From the NCBI GenBank assembly GCA_044236545.1, contig JBIIGI010000020.1:1-37876 (forward strand): a stretch of DNA of 37,876 nt. Reading direction: 5' to 3'. The notes under the pieces are model-generated. The model made no database searches, was not told the DNA's origin, and saw only the letters and a list, made by a program, of their open reading frames with translations. This document shows, piece after piece, positions 1 to 6,720 of the stretch (the first letter of the stretch is position 1; every line of letters begins with the position of its first letter). Position numbers and translations under genes: made by a program. Source of the stretch: UBA6821 sp044236545. GTDB taxonomy: Bacteria; Verrucomicrobiota; Verrucomicrobiia; Chthoniobacterales; UBA6821.

Positions 1-96
1 CGCCTCGTATCCGCTCTCCTCTGTGAAATCTCCGACGAGTGGATCACAGGAAAAATCTACCTCAACATGAACCCCATCGACTCTCCACTCCCTTAA
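1..96 (+). CDS. C-terminal end of an IS256/Mutator-type transposase (partial)
   Basis: Frame 1 is open from the window edge to TAA at 94-96 and encodes 31 residues that include SALLCEISDEWITGKIYL. From memory, this pattern of an acidic 'EISDEW' followed by 'TGK-YL' resembles the C-terminus of IS256-family (Mutator-like DDE) transposases. The gene begins outside the window, so no catalytic residue can be seen and it is unknown whether the element is intact. The neighbouring short repeats and tRNA fragments fit a region that has received mobile DNA. The family assignment rests on a short tail only and is moderate. Confidence 0.5.
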   Translation, partial: RLVSALLCEISDEWITGKIYLNMNPIDSPLP

Positions 97-125
97 CCCA
101 TTTTACAGAAACATCTTTACGCAAC
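97..125 (+). mobile_element. Possible right end of the IS256-type element
   Basis: Just after the transposase stop lies an AT-rich stretch containing TTTTACAGAAACATCTTTAC. IS256-family terminal inverted repeats often have this look (TTTACA followed by an A-rich then a T-rich block), which I recall from the family rather than from any match. The left end is outside the window, so the inverted-repeat partner and target duplication cannot be checked. Confidence 0.3.
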
Positions 126-171
126 CAAGGGAGACACTGCTTGGCGGGAGGATGATGCGGCGCTCCCATCA

Positions 172-254
172 AAATTCAGATGCGAGGCAAGGCTAGCGAG
201 TGAAGCCGTATCGGGAATACGGCGAGCGAGCAGCAACGCCGCATCGGGCTGAAA
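172..254. repeat. Long imperfect palindrome with a GGGA-containing loop
   Basis: The core GCCGTAT-CGGGA-ATACGGC (204-222) is a perfect 7-bp stem. Outside it, GATGCG (179-184) faces CGCATC (240-245), and ATTCAG faces CTGAAT/CTGAAA further out. The downstream arm contains GAGCGAGC. This has the form of a REP-like dispersed palindrome. A similar GGGA loop occurs at 329-344 and 24678-24693, which suggests a family. No coding function is apparent. Confidence 0.6.
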
Positions 255-272
255 TGGAGCGGGTGGAGGGAA
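255..272 (-). repeat. Duplicated 3' end of tRNA-Gly
   Basis: TGGAGCGGGTGGAGGGAA at 255-272 is identical over 18 bp to 406-423. That second copy is the encoded CCA, discriminator, 3' acceptor strand and 3' T-stem strand of the intact tRNA-Gly on the minus strand. The two copies are 151 bp apart in direct orientation. Duplication of a tRNA 3' end is the classic footprint of site-specific integration by a tyrosine recombinase, but the interval is far too short to encode an integrase. Confidence 0.75.
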
Positions 273-352
273 CATCGAGTGCCGGCCGGTACGATGTCGA
301 TTGACAGGAGGTCAACCCGCAGGGCGAAGCCGTCGGGAGACGGTGTGTCGAT
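272..352. other. Hairpin-rich insertion abutting the tRNA-Gly 3' fragment
   Basis: Immediately after the duplicated tRNA-Gly tail come three consecutive inverted repeats: ACATCG/CGATGT (272-277 and 292-297) around a GCCGG/CCGG core; TTGAC-AGGAG-GTCAA (301-315); and CCGTC-GGGA-GACGG (330-343). The segment then reaches TCGAACCC, which matches the T-loop and T-stem sequence found in the intact tRNA at the junction where the copies diverge. After that the sequence no longer follows the tRNA. The layout parallels the insertions near tRNA-Ser at 24216-24288 and 24551-24624. I see no coding sequence in it. Confidence 0.55.
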
Positions 353-405
353 CGAACCCAAGTGTGGTAAACAGTATCATCAAACCACTAAAACAAGCGG
401 TGATT

Positions 406-479
406 TGGAGCGGGTGGAGGGAATCGAACCCTCATGGCCTGCTTGGAAGGCAGGAACTTTACCACTAAGCTACACCCGC
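406..479 (-). tRNA. tRNA-Gly(UCC)
   Basis: Read on the minus strand, this folds as a standard tRNA. The 7-bp acceptor GCGGGTG/CACCCGC is followed by discriminator T and an encoded CCA. The anticodon stem CCTGC/GCAGG encloses the loop CTTCCAA, giving anticodon TCC (glycine). The T-arm contains GTTCGATTC. Length is 71 nt plus CCA. It lies just downstream of the gatB group on the same strand and may be co-transcribed with it. Its 3' end is duplicated 151 bp further on. Confidence 0.95.
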
Positions 480-537
480 GTGAACTGGTATAACCGTATC
501 ACGGACCTCCCCGTTGGTCAACCCGTGGAGTGGCCCC

Positions 538-729
538 CTACATGGAGGGGCCTGTCTGCGAGGGGATTCCACTCCGTTCCAGCGCCTCACCAAAATGCTG
601 CGAGGCGCGCGCGTTCACAGCGGCGCGGTGACTCTTGGAATTCAAAAAAAACATTTCCCCTGCGACGATCAGCAACAGGAGAGCGCCCGCAGCGACGAAC
701 AGTCTGGGGCGCGAAAACCGATTGCTCAT
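538..729 (-). CDS. Small single-pass membrane protein
   Basis: This encodes 63 residues: a short basic N-terminus (MSNRFSRPR), one hydrophobic segment (LFVAAGALLLLIVAGEMFFL, about residues 10-29) and a polar tail. The ATG lies 12 bp after the gatB stop on the same strand, so it is probably the last protein gene of the cvpA-gatB group. The topology suggests an inner-membrane anchor with the tail outside, or an uncleaved signal. I do not recognise a family. The sequence around the start shows no strong ribosome-binding site, so it could be a chance reading frame. The well-formed hydrophobic segment and the spacing favour a real gene. Confidence 0.45.
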   Translation of the reverse strand: MSNRFSRPRLFVAAGALLLLIVAGEMFFLNSKSHRAAVNARASQHFGEALERSGIPSQTGPSM

Positions 730-741
730 CGGTGGGCGGGC

Positions 742-2199
742 TCAGGCCAGCTTCTTCGCCAGGATCTCGCCGGCGACGGCGGGGTTGGCTTTTCCCTTGG
801 AGAGCTTCATGACCTGCCCCTTGAGGAAGTTGAGTGCGGCTTCCTTGCCTGCCTTGTAGTCGGCCACGGAGTTCGGGTTGGCGGCGATCACCTCGTCGCA
901 GAAGGCCTCGATGGCCCCGGTGTCGCTGACCTGCTTGAGCCCCTTCTCCTCGACAATGACGGCGGGTTGTTTGCCGCTGGCCATCATCTCGGCAAAGACC
1001 TCCTTGCCCTGGCGGCCGCTGATGTTTCCCCCCTCGATGAGTGCGGTGAGTTCGCCGATGTGAGCCGCCTTGATAGGGCACTCCGAGAGATCGAGCGAGG
1101 CGGCGGAGAGTGCGCTCAGTAGGTCGTTGATGATCCAGTTGGCGACGCTCTTGGGCTTGGTTGAACCCTTGGCAGCAGCCTCGAAGTAATCGGCCAGCGC
1201 CTTGTCATCGGCGAGCACGGCCGCGTCGTAGTCGCTGATTCCGTAGTCGGCGACGAAGCGGTCCCGTTTCGCCTGGGGCAGCTCGGGCATCCCCACCTTG
1301 GCGGACTCGACGATCTTAGCGGTGCGGACGGGTAGAAGGTCGGGATCCGGGAAATAGCGGTAGTCGTGGGCCGACTCCTTGATGCGCATGAGTGTCGTCT
1401 CGCCGCGGTCGTCGTCCCAGCGGCGCGTCTCCTGATCGAGCTTCACTCCCTTACTCACGAGTTCGATCTGGCGCTCGATCTCGAAGGCGAGTGCGCGGCG
1501 GACACCGCTGATGGAGTTGAGGTTCTTCAGCTCGATCTTGGTGCCGTATTCCTTCTGGCCCACGGGGCGGACGGAGACGTTCACGTCGCACCGCATCTGC
1601 CCCTTCTCCATGTCGGCGTCGCTGATCTCGCCGTAGACAAGGATCTGGCGCAGGGCCGTGAGGTAGGCGAAGGCCTCCTCCGGGGAGGCGATGTCGGCCT
1701 CGGAGACGATCTCCATGAGCGGGGTGCCGGCACGGTTGAAGTCGATGCCGCTGGAGCTTTCGAGGTGAAAGCTCTTGGCGACATCCTCCTCGAGGTGGAT
1801 GCGGGTGAGGCGGATCGTCTTGCCCGGGGTGGCGATGCTCTTCTGGGCATCCTTCGGATAGGCCGTCTCGTGCAACGGGACGCCGCCGCCAAGGCAGAGC
1901 GGCTGGTCATACTGCGAGATCTGATAGTTCTTCGGCATGTCCGGGTAGTAGTAGTTCTTGCGGTCGAACTTGCAGACCTCGGGAATCTCGCAGTCGAGCA
2001 TCATGCCGGCGCGGGCGGTGAGCCGCAGGGCCTCGCCGTTCATGACGGGGAGGGCGCCGGGCAGGCCGAGGCAGGTCGGGCAGGTGTGTGTGTTCGGCTC
2101 CGCGCCGTACTCGACCTTACAGCCGCAGAACATCTTGCTCTTGGTCTTGAGCTGGGCGTGGACTTCAAGGCCGATCGTGACGGAGTATTCGGTGCTCAT
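742..2199 (-). CDS. gatB: Aspartyl/glutamyl-tRNA(Asn/Gln) amidotransferase subunit B
   Basis: GatB is the tRNA-binding kinase subunit of the GatCAB complex, which converts Glu-tRNA(Gln) or Asp-tRNA(Asn) to the amide form. The 485 residues are the usual length. The start is MSTEYSVTIGLEVHAQL, with the family signature GLEVHAQL. Zinc-type cysteines are seen at C25, C27, C40 and C43. The PDMPKNYQISQYDQP block and the C-terminal YqeY-like tail (residues about 330-485, ending EILAKKLA) are present. Its ATG overlaps the stop of the upstream cvpA-like gene by four bases (ATGA), indicating translational coupling. gatA and gatC are not in the window. Confidence 0.97.
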   Translation of the reverse strand: MSTEYSVTIGLEVHAQLKTKSKMFCGCKVEYGAEPNTHTCPTCLGLPGALPVMNGEALRLTARAGMMLDCEIPEVCKFDRKNYYYPDMPKNYQISQYDQPLCLGGGVPLHETAYPKDAQKSIATPGKTIRLTRIHLEEDVAKSFHLESSSGIDFNRAGTPLMEIVSEADIASPEEAFAYLTALRQILVYGEISDADMEKGQMRCDVNVSVRPVGQKEYGTKIELKNLNSISGVRRALAFEIERQIELVSKGVKLDQETRRWDDDRGETTLMRIKESAHDYRYFPDPDLLPVRTAKIVESAKVGMPELPQAKRDRFVADYGISDYDAAVLADDKALADYFEAAAKGSTKPKSVANWIINDLLSALSAASLDLSECPIKAAHIGELTALIEGGNISGRQGKEVFAEMMASGKQPAVIVEEKGLKQVSDTGAIEAFCDEVIAANPNSVADYKAGKEAALNFLKGQVMKLSKGKANPAVAGEILAKKLA

Positions 2200-3182
2200 G
2201 GTTTCTTGGCTGTGCTGGGAATCGCTGGGTTAATAGCAGTGGAAGCGGCGGAAGATTTGGGAGAAGTGGTTTTACCGCTTCCCGGTTTCTGAGGCGAGCG
2301 CTGAGAAGCGGGTGGCTGGGGAGCCCCTTTCCGGGAGGGCGCCTGCGGTTCAAGGGCGTAAGCGAGGGCCGCCGTCAGGTTGTAGGCCTGAAGCTGGGCT
2401 ATCAACTGCGGGTCGTTCATGGCTGCCTGCACATGCTTGTTGCGGATAAGGGGGAGGATATTGCGGCTCTCCGCCGCCTTCTCAAGCTGGGGATCCTGAA
2501 GGAGGGCCGCGATGTGGGGATTGGCGATGATCTTCAGGGTCTCGGGATACTGGCAGAAGCGTTCCAGCGCCTGCTGGTCGCCGGCGACCATGGAGACTTT
2601 CACGATATTGTCGTAGAAGGAGGTCGGCAGGGGATCCGCTTTCTTGAGCGTCTTCCCGGTGGCTCCCAGTTCAAGAGATTCCTTGAGCTTGATCAGGAAG
2701 AGGGCGTTCTTCTCGGTGGCCGGAGACCTCCCCTCGTTGCGGGCCTGCACCACGCGGAGTTCGCCGAGCGCCCCCAGGCCCCGGATCATCGTGATGCTTC
2801 CCCAGAGCAGGAGGATTCCGTAAACCACGCCGCAAAAAGCACCGCCAAGGCCGAATCCCCAGCGGACGACCCCGGAGTGGTTCTCCGTGGTCTTGAAGAG
2901 AAGTCCCGCCACCAGCGAGAGGGCGATATAGATGCCGACGGCGACGATGAGTCCCACGATGGCAGGCGCAAGCAGGGGGGGCGTCTTGGTGACGAATCCG
3001 ATCACCGTCCCCGTCGCCCCCGCCACGGTGGTTCCACCGATCCAAGCGCAGAAGAGCGCCGCCAACCGGAGCAGGCTGCGAACGGCGCCGAATTTCCAGC
3101 CGCGCCAGACCTCCCAGATCAGGAAAAGCGTGGCCGCGATGAAAAGATACCGCTGCCATTCTGGGGAGCCGTCGAGAAGCAT
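2196..3182 (-). CDS. CvpA-family inner-membrane protein
   Basis: This 328-residue protein has about four hydrophobic segments in its N-terminal 170 residues (YLFIAATLFLIWEVWRGW, LLRLAALFCAWIGGTTVAGA, LLAPAIVGLIVAVGIYIAL, FGLGGAFCGVVYGILLLWG). This is the layout of the CvpA (colicin V production) family. A long soluble tail follows that ends in a Pro/Ser/Lys-rich stretch. I chose ATG at 3182 because it precedes the first membrane segment directly. A GTG at 3242 would add 20 residues of unlikely composition. The gene overlaps gatB by ATGA. The tail beyond residue 170 is longer than in typical CvpA (about 160 aa), and its function is unknown. Confidence 0.8.
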   Translation of the reverse strand: MLLDGSPEWQRYLFIAATLFLIWEVWRGWKFGAVRSLLRLAALFCAWIGGTTVAGATGTVIGFVTKTPPLLAPAIVGLIVAVGIYIALSLVAGLLFKTTENHSGVVRWGFGLGGAFCGVVYGILLLWGSITMIRGLGALGELRVVQARNEGRSPATEKNALFLIKLKESLELGATGKTLKKADPLPTSFYDNIVKVSMVAGDQQALERFCQYPETLKIIANPHIAALLQDPQLEKAAESRNILPLIRNKHVQAAMNDPQLIAQLQAYNLTAALAYALEPQAPSRKGAPQPPASQRSPQKPGSGKTTSPKSSAASTAINPAIPSTAKKP

Positions 3183-3275
3183 GGGAGGATAGGAAAGTAA
3201 AAAGCTGACTGGAGTGCTGTTTCCAGCCCCTCTTTTTACCACTTAATCTGACCACCCACAACTCGCCATCGATTA

Positions 3276-4181
3276 TTATGAACGCTTTCGCTCTTCCACG
3301 TAGCGCAATTTTTTTAGTGTCCCCTTATCAAGCCTGTCGAGAATCGCCACTCGGGATTGTTCCGGGAGCATCTCGTAAACCATGACCACATCCTTGGAAG
3401 CCATACGCACACATCCATAACTGGCCGGGCGACCAAGCTCCTGCTCTTGGGGCGTCCCGTGGATGTAGATGCATCTCTCCAATGCATGACGGTTTGAGGG
3501 CTCGAGACCCTCCAACCAGATGATGCGTGTTACAATTGGGTCGCGATCCTTGGCATTGGGAGCAACAACTTCATGAGTTGGCTGCCTGGACTTCAAGACC
3601 GTTCCCGGATTCAACCCGCTTCCAATTTTACTGTATACCCTGAATAGGCCCGTCGGCGTCTTATAGGATCCGAACTCGTCTCCCACGCCGAATTTCGAAG
3701 TTGATATTGAATATTCGCGGAACCGCTTATCTCCCAAAAAAATATACATTCTCTGATGAAGAATGCTAATGATTGCCTTGGACTCCGAAATCAGATTATC
3801 GGCTTGAGTTGCAGTTATAGGATTAACCGTTTTGCTGGAAAGGCTTTCTCCCCTGGTATTTTTCACAGAAGCGTTATTATCTACGATTTTAGTGGATTGG
3901 GTTGTGTTGGTTTTTGTTTGCGTACTTACTTTGGCCTTGTTGGCTTCTTCCATTAAATCCCTCTGTTTTTTCCAGATTTCAGTCAGGCGCTGGAGTCTTT
4001 CCTCCTTACTGATTGTCTGATCCGCCCGGATGGTGAGTTCCTCATTCTCCAGCCGTTCCATGCTTCCAATGCATTTACCCGATTCGGTGTGCCCAGTTGT
4101 TTCCTGAACAGTTATGGCCCGCAACGGAATCGCCGAACACAGACCGATCAAACACAGCGTTTTTCGAAGCGATACCTTCAT
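3276..4181 (-). CDS. L,D-transpeptidase (YkuD fold) with N-terminal helical module
   Basis: This is a predicted periplasmic enzyme that makes 3-3 peptidoglycan crosslinks or links proteins to peptidoglycan. The 301 residues begin with a signal peptide (LRKTLCLIGLCSAIPLRA). A charged helical module covers residues 34-84 (with EELTIR, SKEER and IW-KQRDL), followed by a Ser/Thr/Asn-rich linker to about 130 and a YkuD domain from about 135. Catalytic H241 lies in IHGT, and C257 lies in the motif SYGCVRM. The start at 4181 is chosen because the signal peptide begins there; upstream in-frame codons read through intergenic DNA. It is last in the operon after lpoB. The same helical module occurs at the C-terminus of the second L,D-transpeptidase at 16863-17714. 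The coding sequence is AT-rich compared with gatB. Confidence 0.9.
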   Translation of the reverse strand: MKVSLRKTLCLIGLCSAIPLRAITVQETTGHTESGKCIGSMERLENEELTIRADQTISKEERLQRLTEIWKKQRDLMEEANKAKVSTQTKTNTTQSTKIVDNNASVKNTRGESLSSKTVNPITATQADNLISESKAIISILHQRMYIFLGDKRFREYSISTSKFGVGDEFGSYKTPTGLFRVYSKIGSGLNPGTVLKSRQPTHEVVAPNAKDRDPIVTRIIWLEGLEPSNRHALERCIYIHGTPQEQELGRPASYGCVRMASKDVVMVYEMLPEQSRVAILDRLDKGTLKKLRYVEERKRS

Positions 4182-4195
4182 TATAAACATGACAT

Positions 4196-4221
4196 CATGG
4201 CCCCGGTTCCCCGGGGCCATG
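4196..4221. other. Perfect 11-bp hairpin between lpoB and the L,D-transpeptidase gene
   Basis: CATGGCCCCGG-TTCC-CCGGGGCCATG is a perfect 11-bp stem with a 4-nt loop. It fills part of the 66-bp gap between lpoB and the downstream gene and ends about 15 bp before that gene's start. No T-run follows on the minus strand, so a simple intrinsic terminator is unlikely. An mRNA-processing or partial-attenuation role within the operon is possible. Confidence 0.6.
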
Positions 4222-4247
4222 TTTACGCCAATCAACCACTATTTTTG

Positions 4248-4844
4248 CTAAAATCCGATGGCGGCTCTTCGACCGATTTTGTTTACCGGCTTTAAGTCTT
4301 CCCAAATTGAAAGTCCGCTACCAATTTTATTCAGGGTCATGTGGATTTGGTACTGTTTTTGTGTAGTATTTCCTGAGTACCCTGCATTCTCAATAAGCTC
4401 AAGAGTGATTGAGTACTGTGGGCTTGGGCCGGATGAAACGTGCCCGCCTTCGCCGAGAAAGTCCCGAACGCTGTTTTCATGTGAAACTGCAGCCCTGTTT
4501 CGAGACACGAATGCATCGTTAGTCACATAACAGTAGGCTACTCCCGACTTGTTGAGTGTCACGCGAATTGGGTTGAAAATAAGGTTAGGATCAAAGTCGT
4601 AGAGTGCTGTGTTATTCCTGAATGTGGAAATCACGATGACGGATCGCCCTTCGGCCCCTTTGGCTGTAAGAACGTGAGCGGCGAGCATAGACTGAGCCAT
4701 CTGGGAAGAGGTTTCCTCGATGTCTTGAGGATCCAGTCCCATGGTCGTGCGGAACTGAGAGGTGCTTACCTTGCTAACTGAGGCACAAGAACTTAACAAA
4801 AACACAACAGTCAAGGATAGTAGTGCTAGAATTCTTTTTTTCAT
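4248..4844 (-). CDS. lpoB: LpoB-like outer-membrane lipoprotein, penicillin-binding protein activator
   Basis: LpoB-type lipoproteins reach from the outer membrane to stimulate a class A penicillin-binding protein. The 198 residues open with a lipoprotein signal (LTVVFLLSSCAS; lipid cysteine C20). The body follows the LpoB/PF13036 pattern: a helix with SSQMAQSMLAAHVL, then a strand SVIVISTFRNNT, a D-x-x-x-I-F-x-P block, and a C-terminal strand pair with YSITLELIEN and QYQIHMTLNKIGSGLSIWED followed by a KPVNKIG ending. Immediate neighbours are YcfL-like and COG3014-like genes, a combination known from gammaproteobacteria. Codon use is clearly AT-richer than the flanking housekeeping genes, which hints at acquisition. 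The partner penicillin-binding protein is not in the window. Confidence 0.8.
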   Translation of the reverse strand: MKKRILALLSLTVVFLLSSCASVSKVSTSQFRTTMGLDPQDIEETSSQMAQSMLAAHVLTAKGAEGRSVIVISTFRNNTALYDFDPNLIFNPIRVTLNKSGVAYCYVTNDAFVSRNRAAVSHENSVRDFLGEGGHVSSGPSPQYSITLELIENAGYSGNTTQKQYQIHMTLNKIGSGLSIWEDLKPVNKIGRRAAIGF

Positions 4845-4883
4845 TGTTAGGTGTGTTGTTATGTGTGGGTTTTATTATTTTGG

Positions 4884-5330
4884 TTACTTTGCGTGTGGAA
4901 ATAATGTTAAAACAACTCCGATTGGGTTCGGAACAGTCGAAGTTCCCTGAATGACTTCCTGCTCTCTCCCTGCGAGCGTCACCATGGATAGTGCGGCATC
5001 GGATGGTGCTGTGGACATCAGTCCATTGGGGGATTTCCATTCCCATCGTATCCGGAATGTCTTTCTCCAAGGCGCGTTATTCGTGATTTTTCCCTGAATG
5101 GTGACAAACCCTCCGGCATTTTTCACCATGGTGATCTCGGTGAGGAAAGGATTTTTCGGATCATATCGGTATGGTGAACCGGAACAGCAGTTAATATACA
5201 GCGTGAACTCCCGAACTCCCTTGGGATTGTTCCAACTCTGCACCTCGGCAACCGAGGTGCCTGCAATAAGGCTCTTGGTAACGATCATGCAGAGCGCCAA
5301 AAGCGCAAGGAACAACCCCTTGGAATTCAT
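4884..5330 (-). CDS. ycfL: YcfL-like (DUF1425) periplasmic protein
   Basis: The 148 residues start with a hydrophobic export signal (LFLALLALCMIVTKSLIAG). The C-terminal half has an immunoglobulin-like strand pattern typical of DUF1425/YcfL: VTIQGKITNNAP, then FRIRWEWKSPNGL, then a loop, then an acidic/Pro turn and PNPIGVVLTLF. In Escherichia coli ycfL sits directly beside lpoB, and the same adjacency is present here, which supports the call. Unlike the E. coli protein I see no clear lipobox cysteine at the signal end, so it may be soluble in the periplasm. Start 5330 was chosen for the signal peptide; longer in-frame extension would overlap the upstream gene. Its molecular role is not established. 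Confidence 0.7.
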   Translation of the reverse strand: MNSKGLFLALLALCMIVTKSLIAGTSVAEVQSWNNPKGVREFTLYINCCSGSPYRYDPKNPFLTEITMVKNAGGFVTIQGKITNNAPWRKTFRIRWEWKSPNGLMSTAPSDAALSMVTLAGREQEVIQGTSTVPNPIGVVLTLFPHAK

Positions 5331-5346
5331 GTCCGGAATGCAGATT

Positions 5347-6720
5347 TCAGAGAGCGGCGGCCCTTGCAAATACCTGGCCATTAATGACCCGGACAATCAC
5401 AAGGTTGCTCCCGCCTGAAGGAAGCTTGATGGTCTTTCCACCAACTTCAACCGATCCGCCTGATGGGGTGCTGACGCAGGCGTACCGGACCTGTTTTGGC
5501 AAGGTTGACCATATGCGTTGATCAGCTTGTGCACTCGCAACATTATAGAGGACTGAGGCAACGCCTATGCCATTGGCAATCAGTCCTCCATAGTCACCAC
5601 CTGCCTCTTTAGCTGCAAGTTGACCGGCAATGCCGGCCGCAGCCTTCAGGGTGGAAGATGCCATCGTGCGGGCGATAGTCCCCGGGATCTTGCGGTGAAA
5701 CTCAGCTCCTGCAATGCGGTCGAAGTCGCAGATGACGTCGGCATTGACCTCCCCACCACCGGCTTTGACTGTGGCAAGCGGGCCTGCAAGCGGGGTGGGC
5801 TCGAACACTGGGAACGCGGCCGAGAGGGTGGTCAGGGCGCCGTTGATGTAAATTGGAATGTCAAACCGGGTGGATCCAAGTTGCGGTGCCACTCCATCCT
5901 CGATGAAGATGTGGGTGGTGCTGTTCGGAGAAGAGCTGATAGCCTTATTGAGGTTGCTGCAGCCTGGATTTGCCTTAAGGGCATTGTTGAAGGACTCGTT
6001 GGCCCGTTGCTTCTCGGCATTCTGGCCGCAACCAAGAATAACTCCGGCAAGTGCCTCGGCATACGGCACACTCAACCCGTCGTTGTAGGGGTGATATTGT
6101 GCAACCGCCGCCTGCAGGCTGGTTGTCTGCTGCTCGATCTTACCTTCATCGAGTTTGATCTGCATCTTGGGATCGGCCTGCACCGCCTGACGGAGCGATT
6201 TCTGTTCATCCTCGATCTGCCGCTTGAACTGCTCGTTGATCTGGAGTTGACGGTTCTTTGCAAGTTTCACGGCGGATCTTGCACCGGTCAGGTCCCCGGT
6301 TTGAAGCAGAGACGCGGCCAAGTAGGATGCCGCCATCAACCGCTCAGCTGGACTGGTATGATACGGCAGCGAGTTAAGATTGACGAGCATTGCTCCAGCT
6401 TCATTTCCAAGCTGAATCTTCGAAGCCATGAGATGTTTCTCAATCGAATGGTCGGCTTGAATATATCCCTGCTTGGCTTGTTCGGCATTTCCAGCGATGG
6501 CATTGATGTTGCCCTGCTCGACGAAAACCAATTCGCTGTCCCGAGCTCCCTCTTTCTCCTTGGAAGCGAGCGAATTAATTCCGCTGACAGCCCCTCCGAC
6601 AGATCCGGAACGACAAGCGTTCTGAGCGCCTCGCAAACCGCCACTGGCGCAAGATGTCAGGAGAAGAGGGCATCCAAGAAGCGCCGCAATGGCGATCCTG
6701 CCGATAAGTTTTTTGTTCAT
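5347..6720 (-). CDS. COG3014-like outer-membrane lipoprotein
   Basis: The 457 residues have a lipoprotein signal with lipobox LLTSCAS (lipid cysteine C24). Residues about 30-260 are helical and TPR-like (repeated Ala-rich helices including LMAASYLAASLLQTGDLTGA and a Gln/Lys-rich coiled-coil around EDEQKSLRQAVQ). Next comes a strand-rich domain (THIFIEDGVAPQLGS, FDIPIYINGA), and a C-terminal part with Gly/Ala-rich helices and short strands ending VIVRVINGQVF. This architecture and the linkage to ycfL and lpoB match the uncharacterised COG3014 lipoproteins that accompany LpoB elsewhere. It likely sits on the inner face of the outer membrane. Its start overlaps the stop of the upstream gene by ATGA. 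Confidence 0.7.
   Translation of the reverse strand: MNKKLIGRIAIAALLGCPLLLTSCASGGLRGAQNACRSGSVGGAVSGINSLASKEKEGARDSELVFVEQGNINAIAGNAEQAKQGYIQADHSIEKHLMASKIQLGNEAGAMLVNLNSLPYHTSPAERLMAASYLAASLLQTGDLTGARSAVKLAKNRQLQINEQFKRQIEDEQKSLRQAVQADPKMQIKLDEGKIEQQTTSLQAAVAQYHPYNDGLSVPYAEALAGVILGCGQNAEKQRANESFNNALKANPGCSNLNKAISSSPNSTTHIFIEDGVAPQLGSTRFDIPIYINGALTTLSAAFPVFEPTPLAGPLATVKAGGGEVNADVICDFDRIAGAEFHRKIPGTIARTMASSTLKAAAGIAGQLAAKEAGGDYGGLIANGIGVASVLYNVASAQADQRIWSTLPKQVRYACVSTPSGGSVEVGGKTIKLPSGGSNLVIVRVINGQVFARAAAL

Noticed and set aside
1366..2292. 308-codon plus-strand frame over gatB
   Set aside because: gatB is certain from its family signatures, so the opposite frame is a shadow.
4196..4221. Intrinsic terminator after lpoB
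   Set aside because: The stem is strong but no T-run follows on the minus strand, and the downstream gene lacks an obvious promoter of its own.
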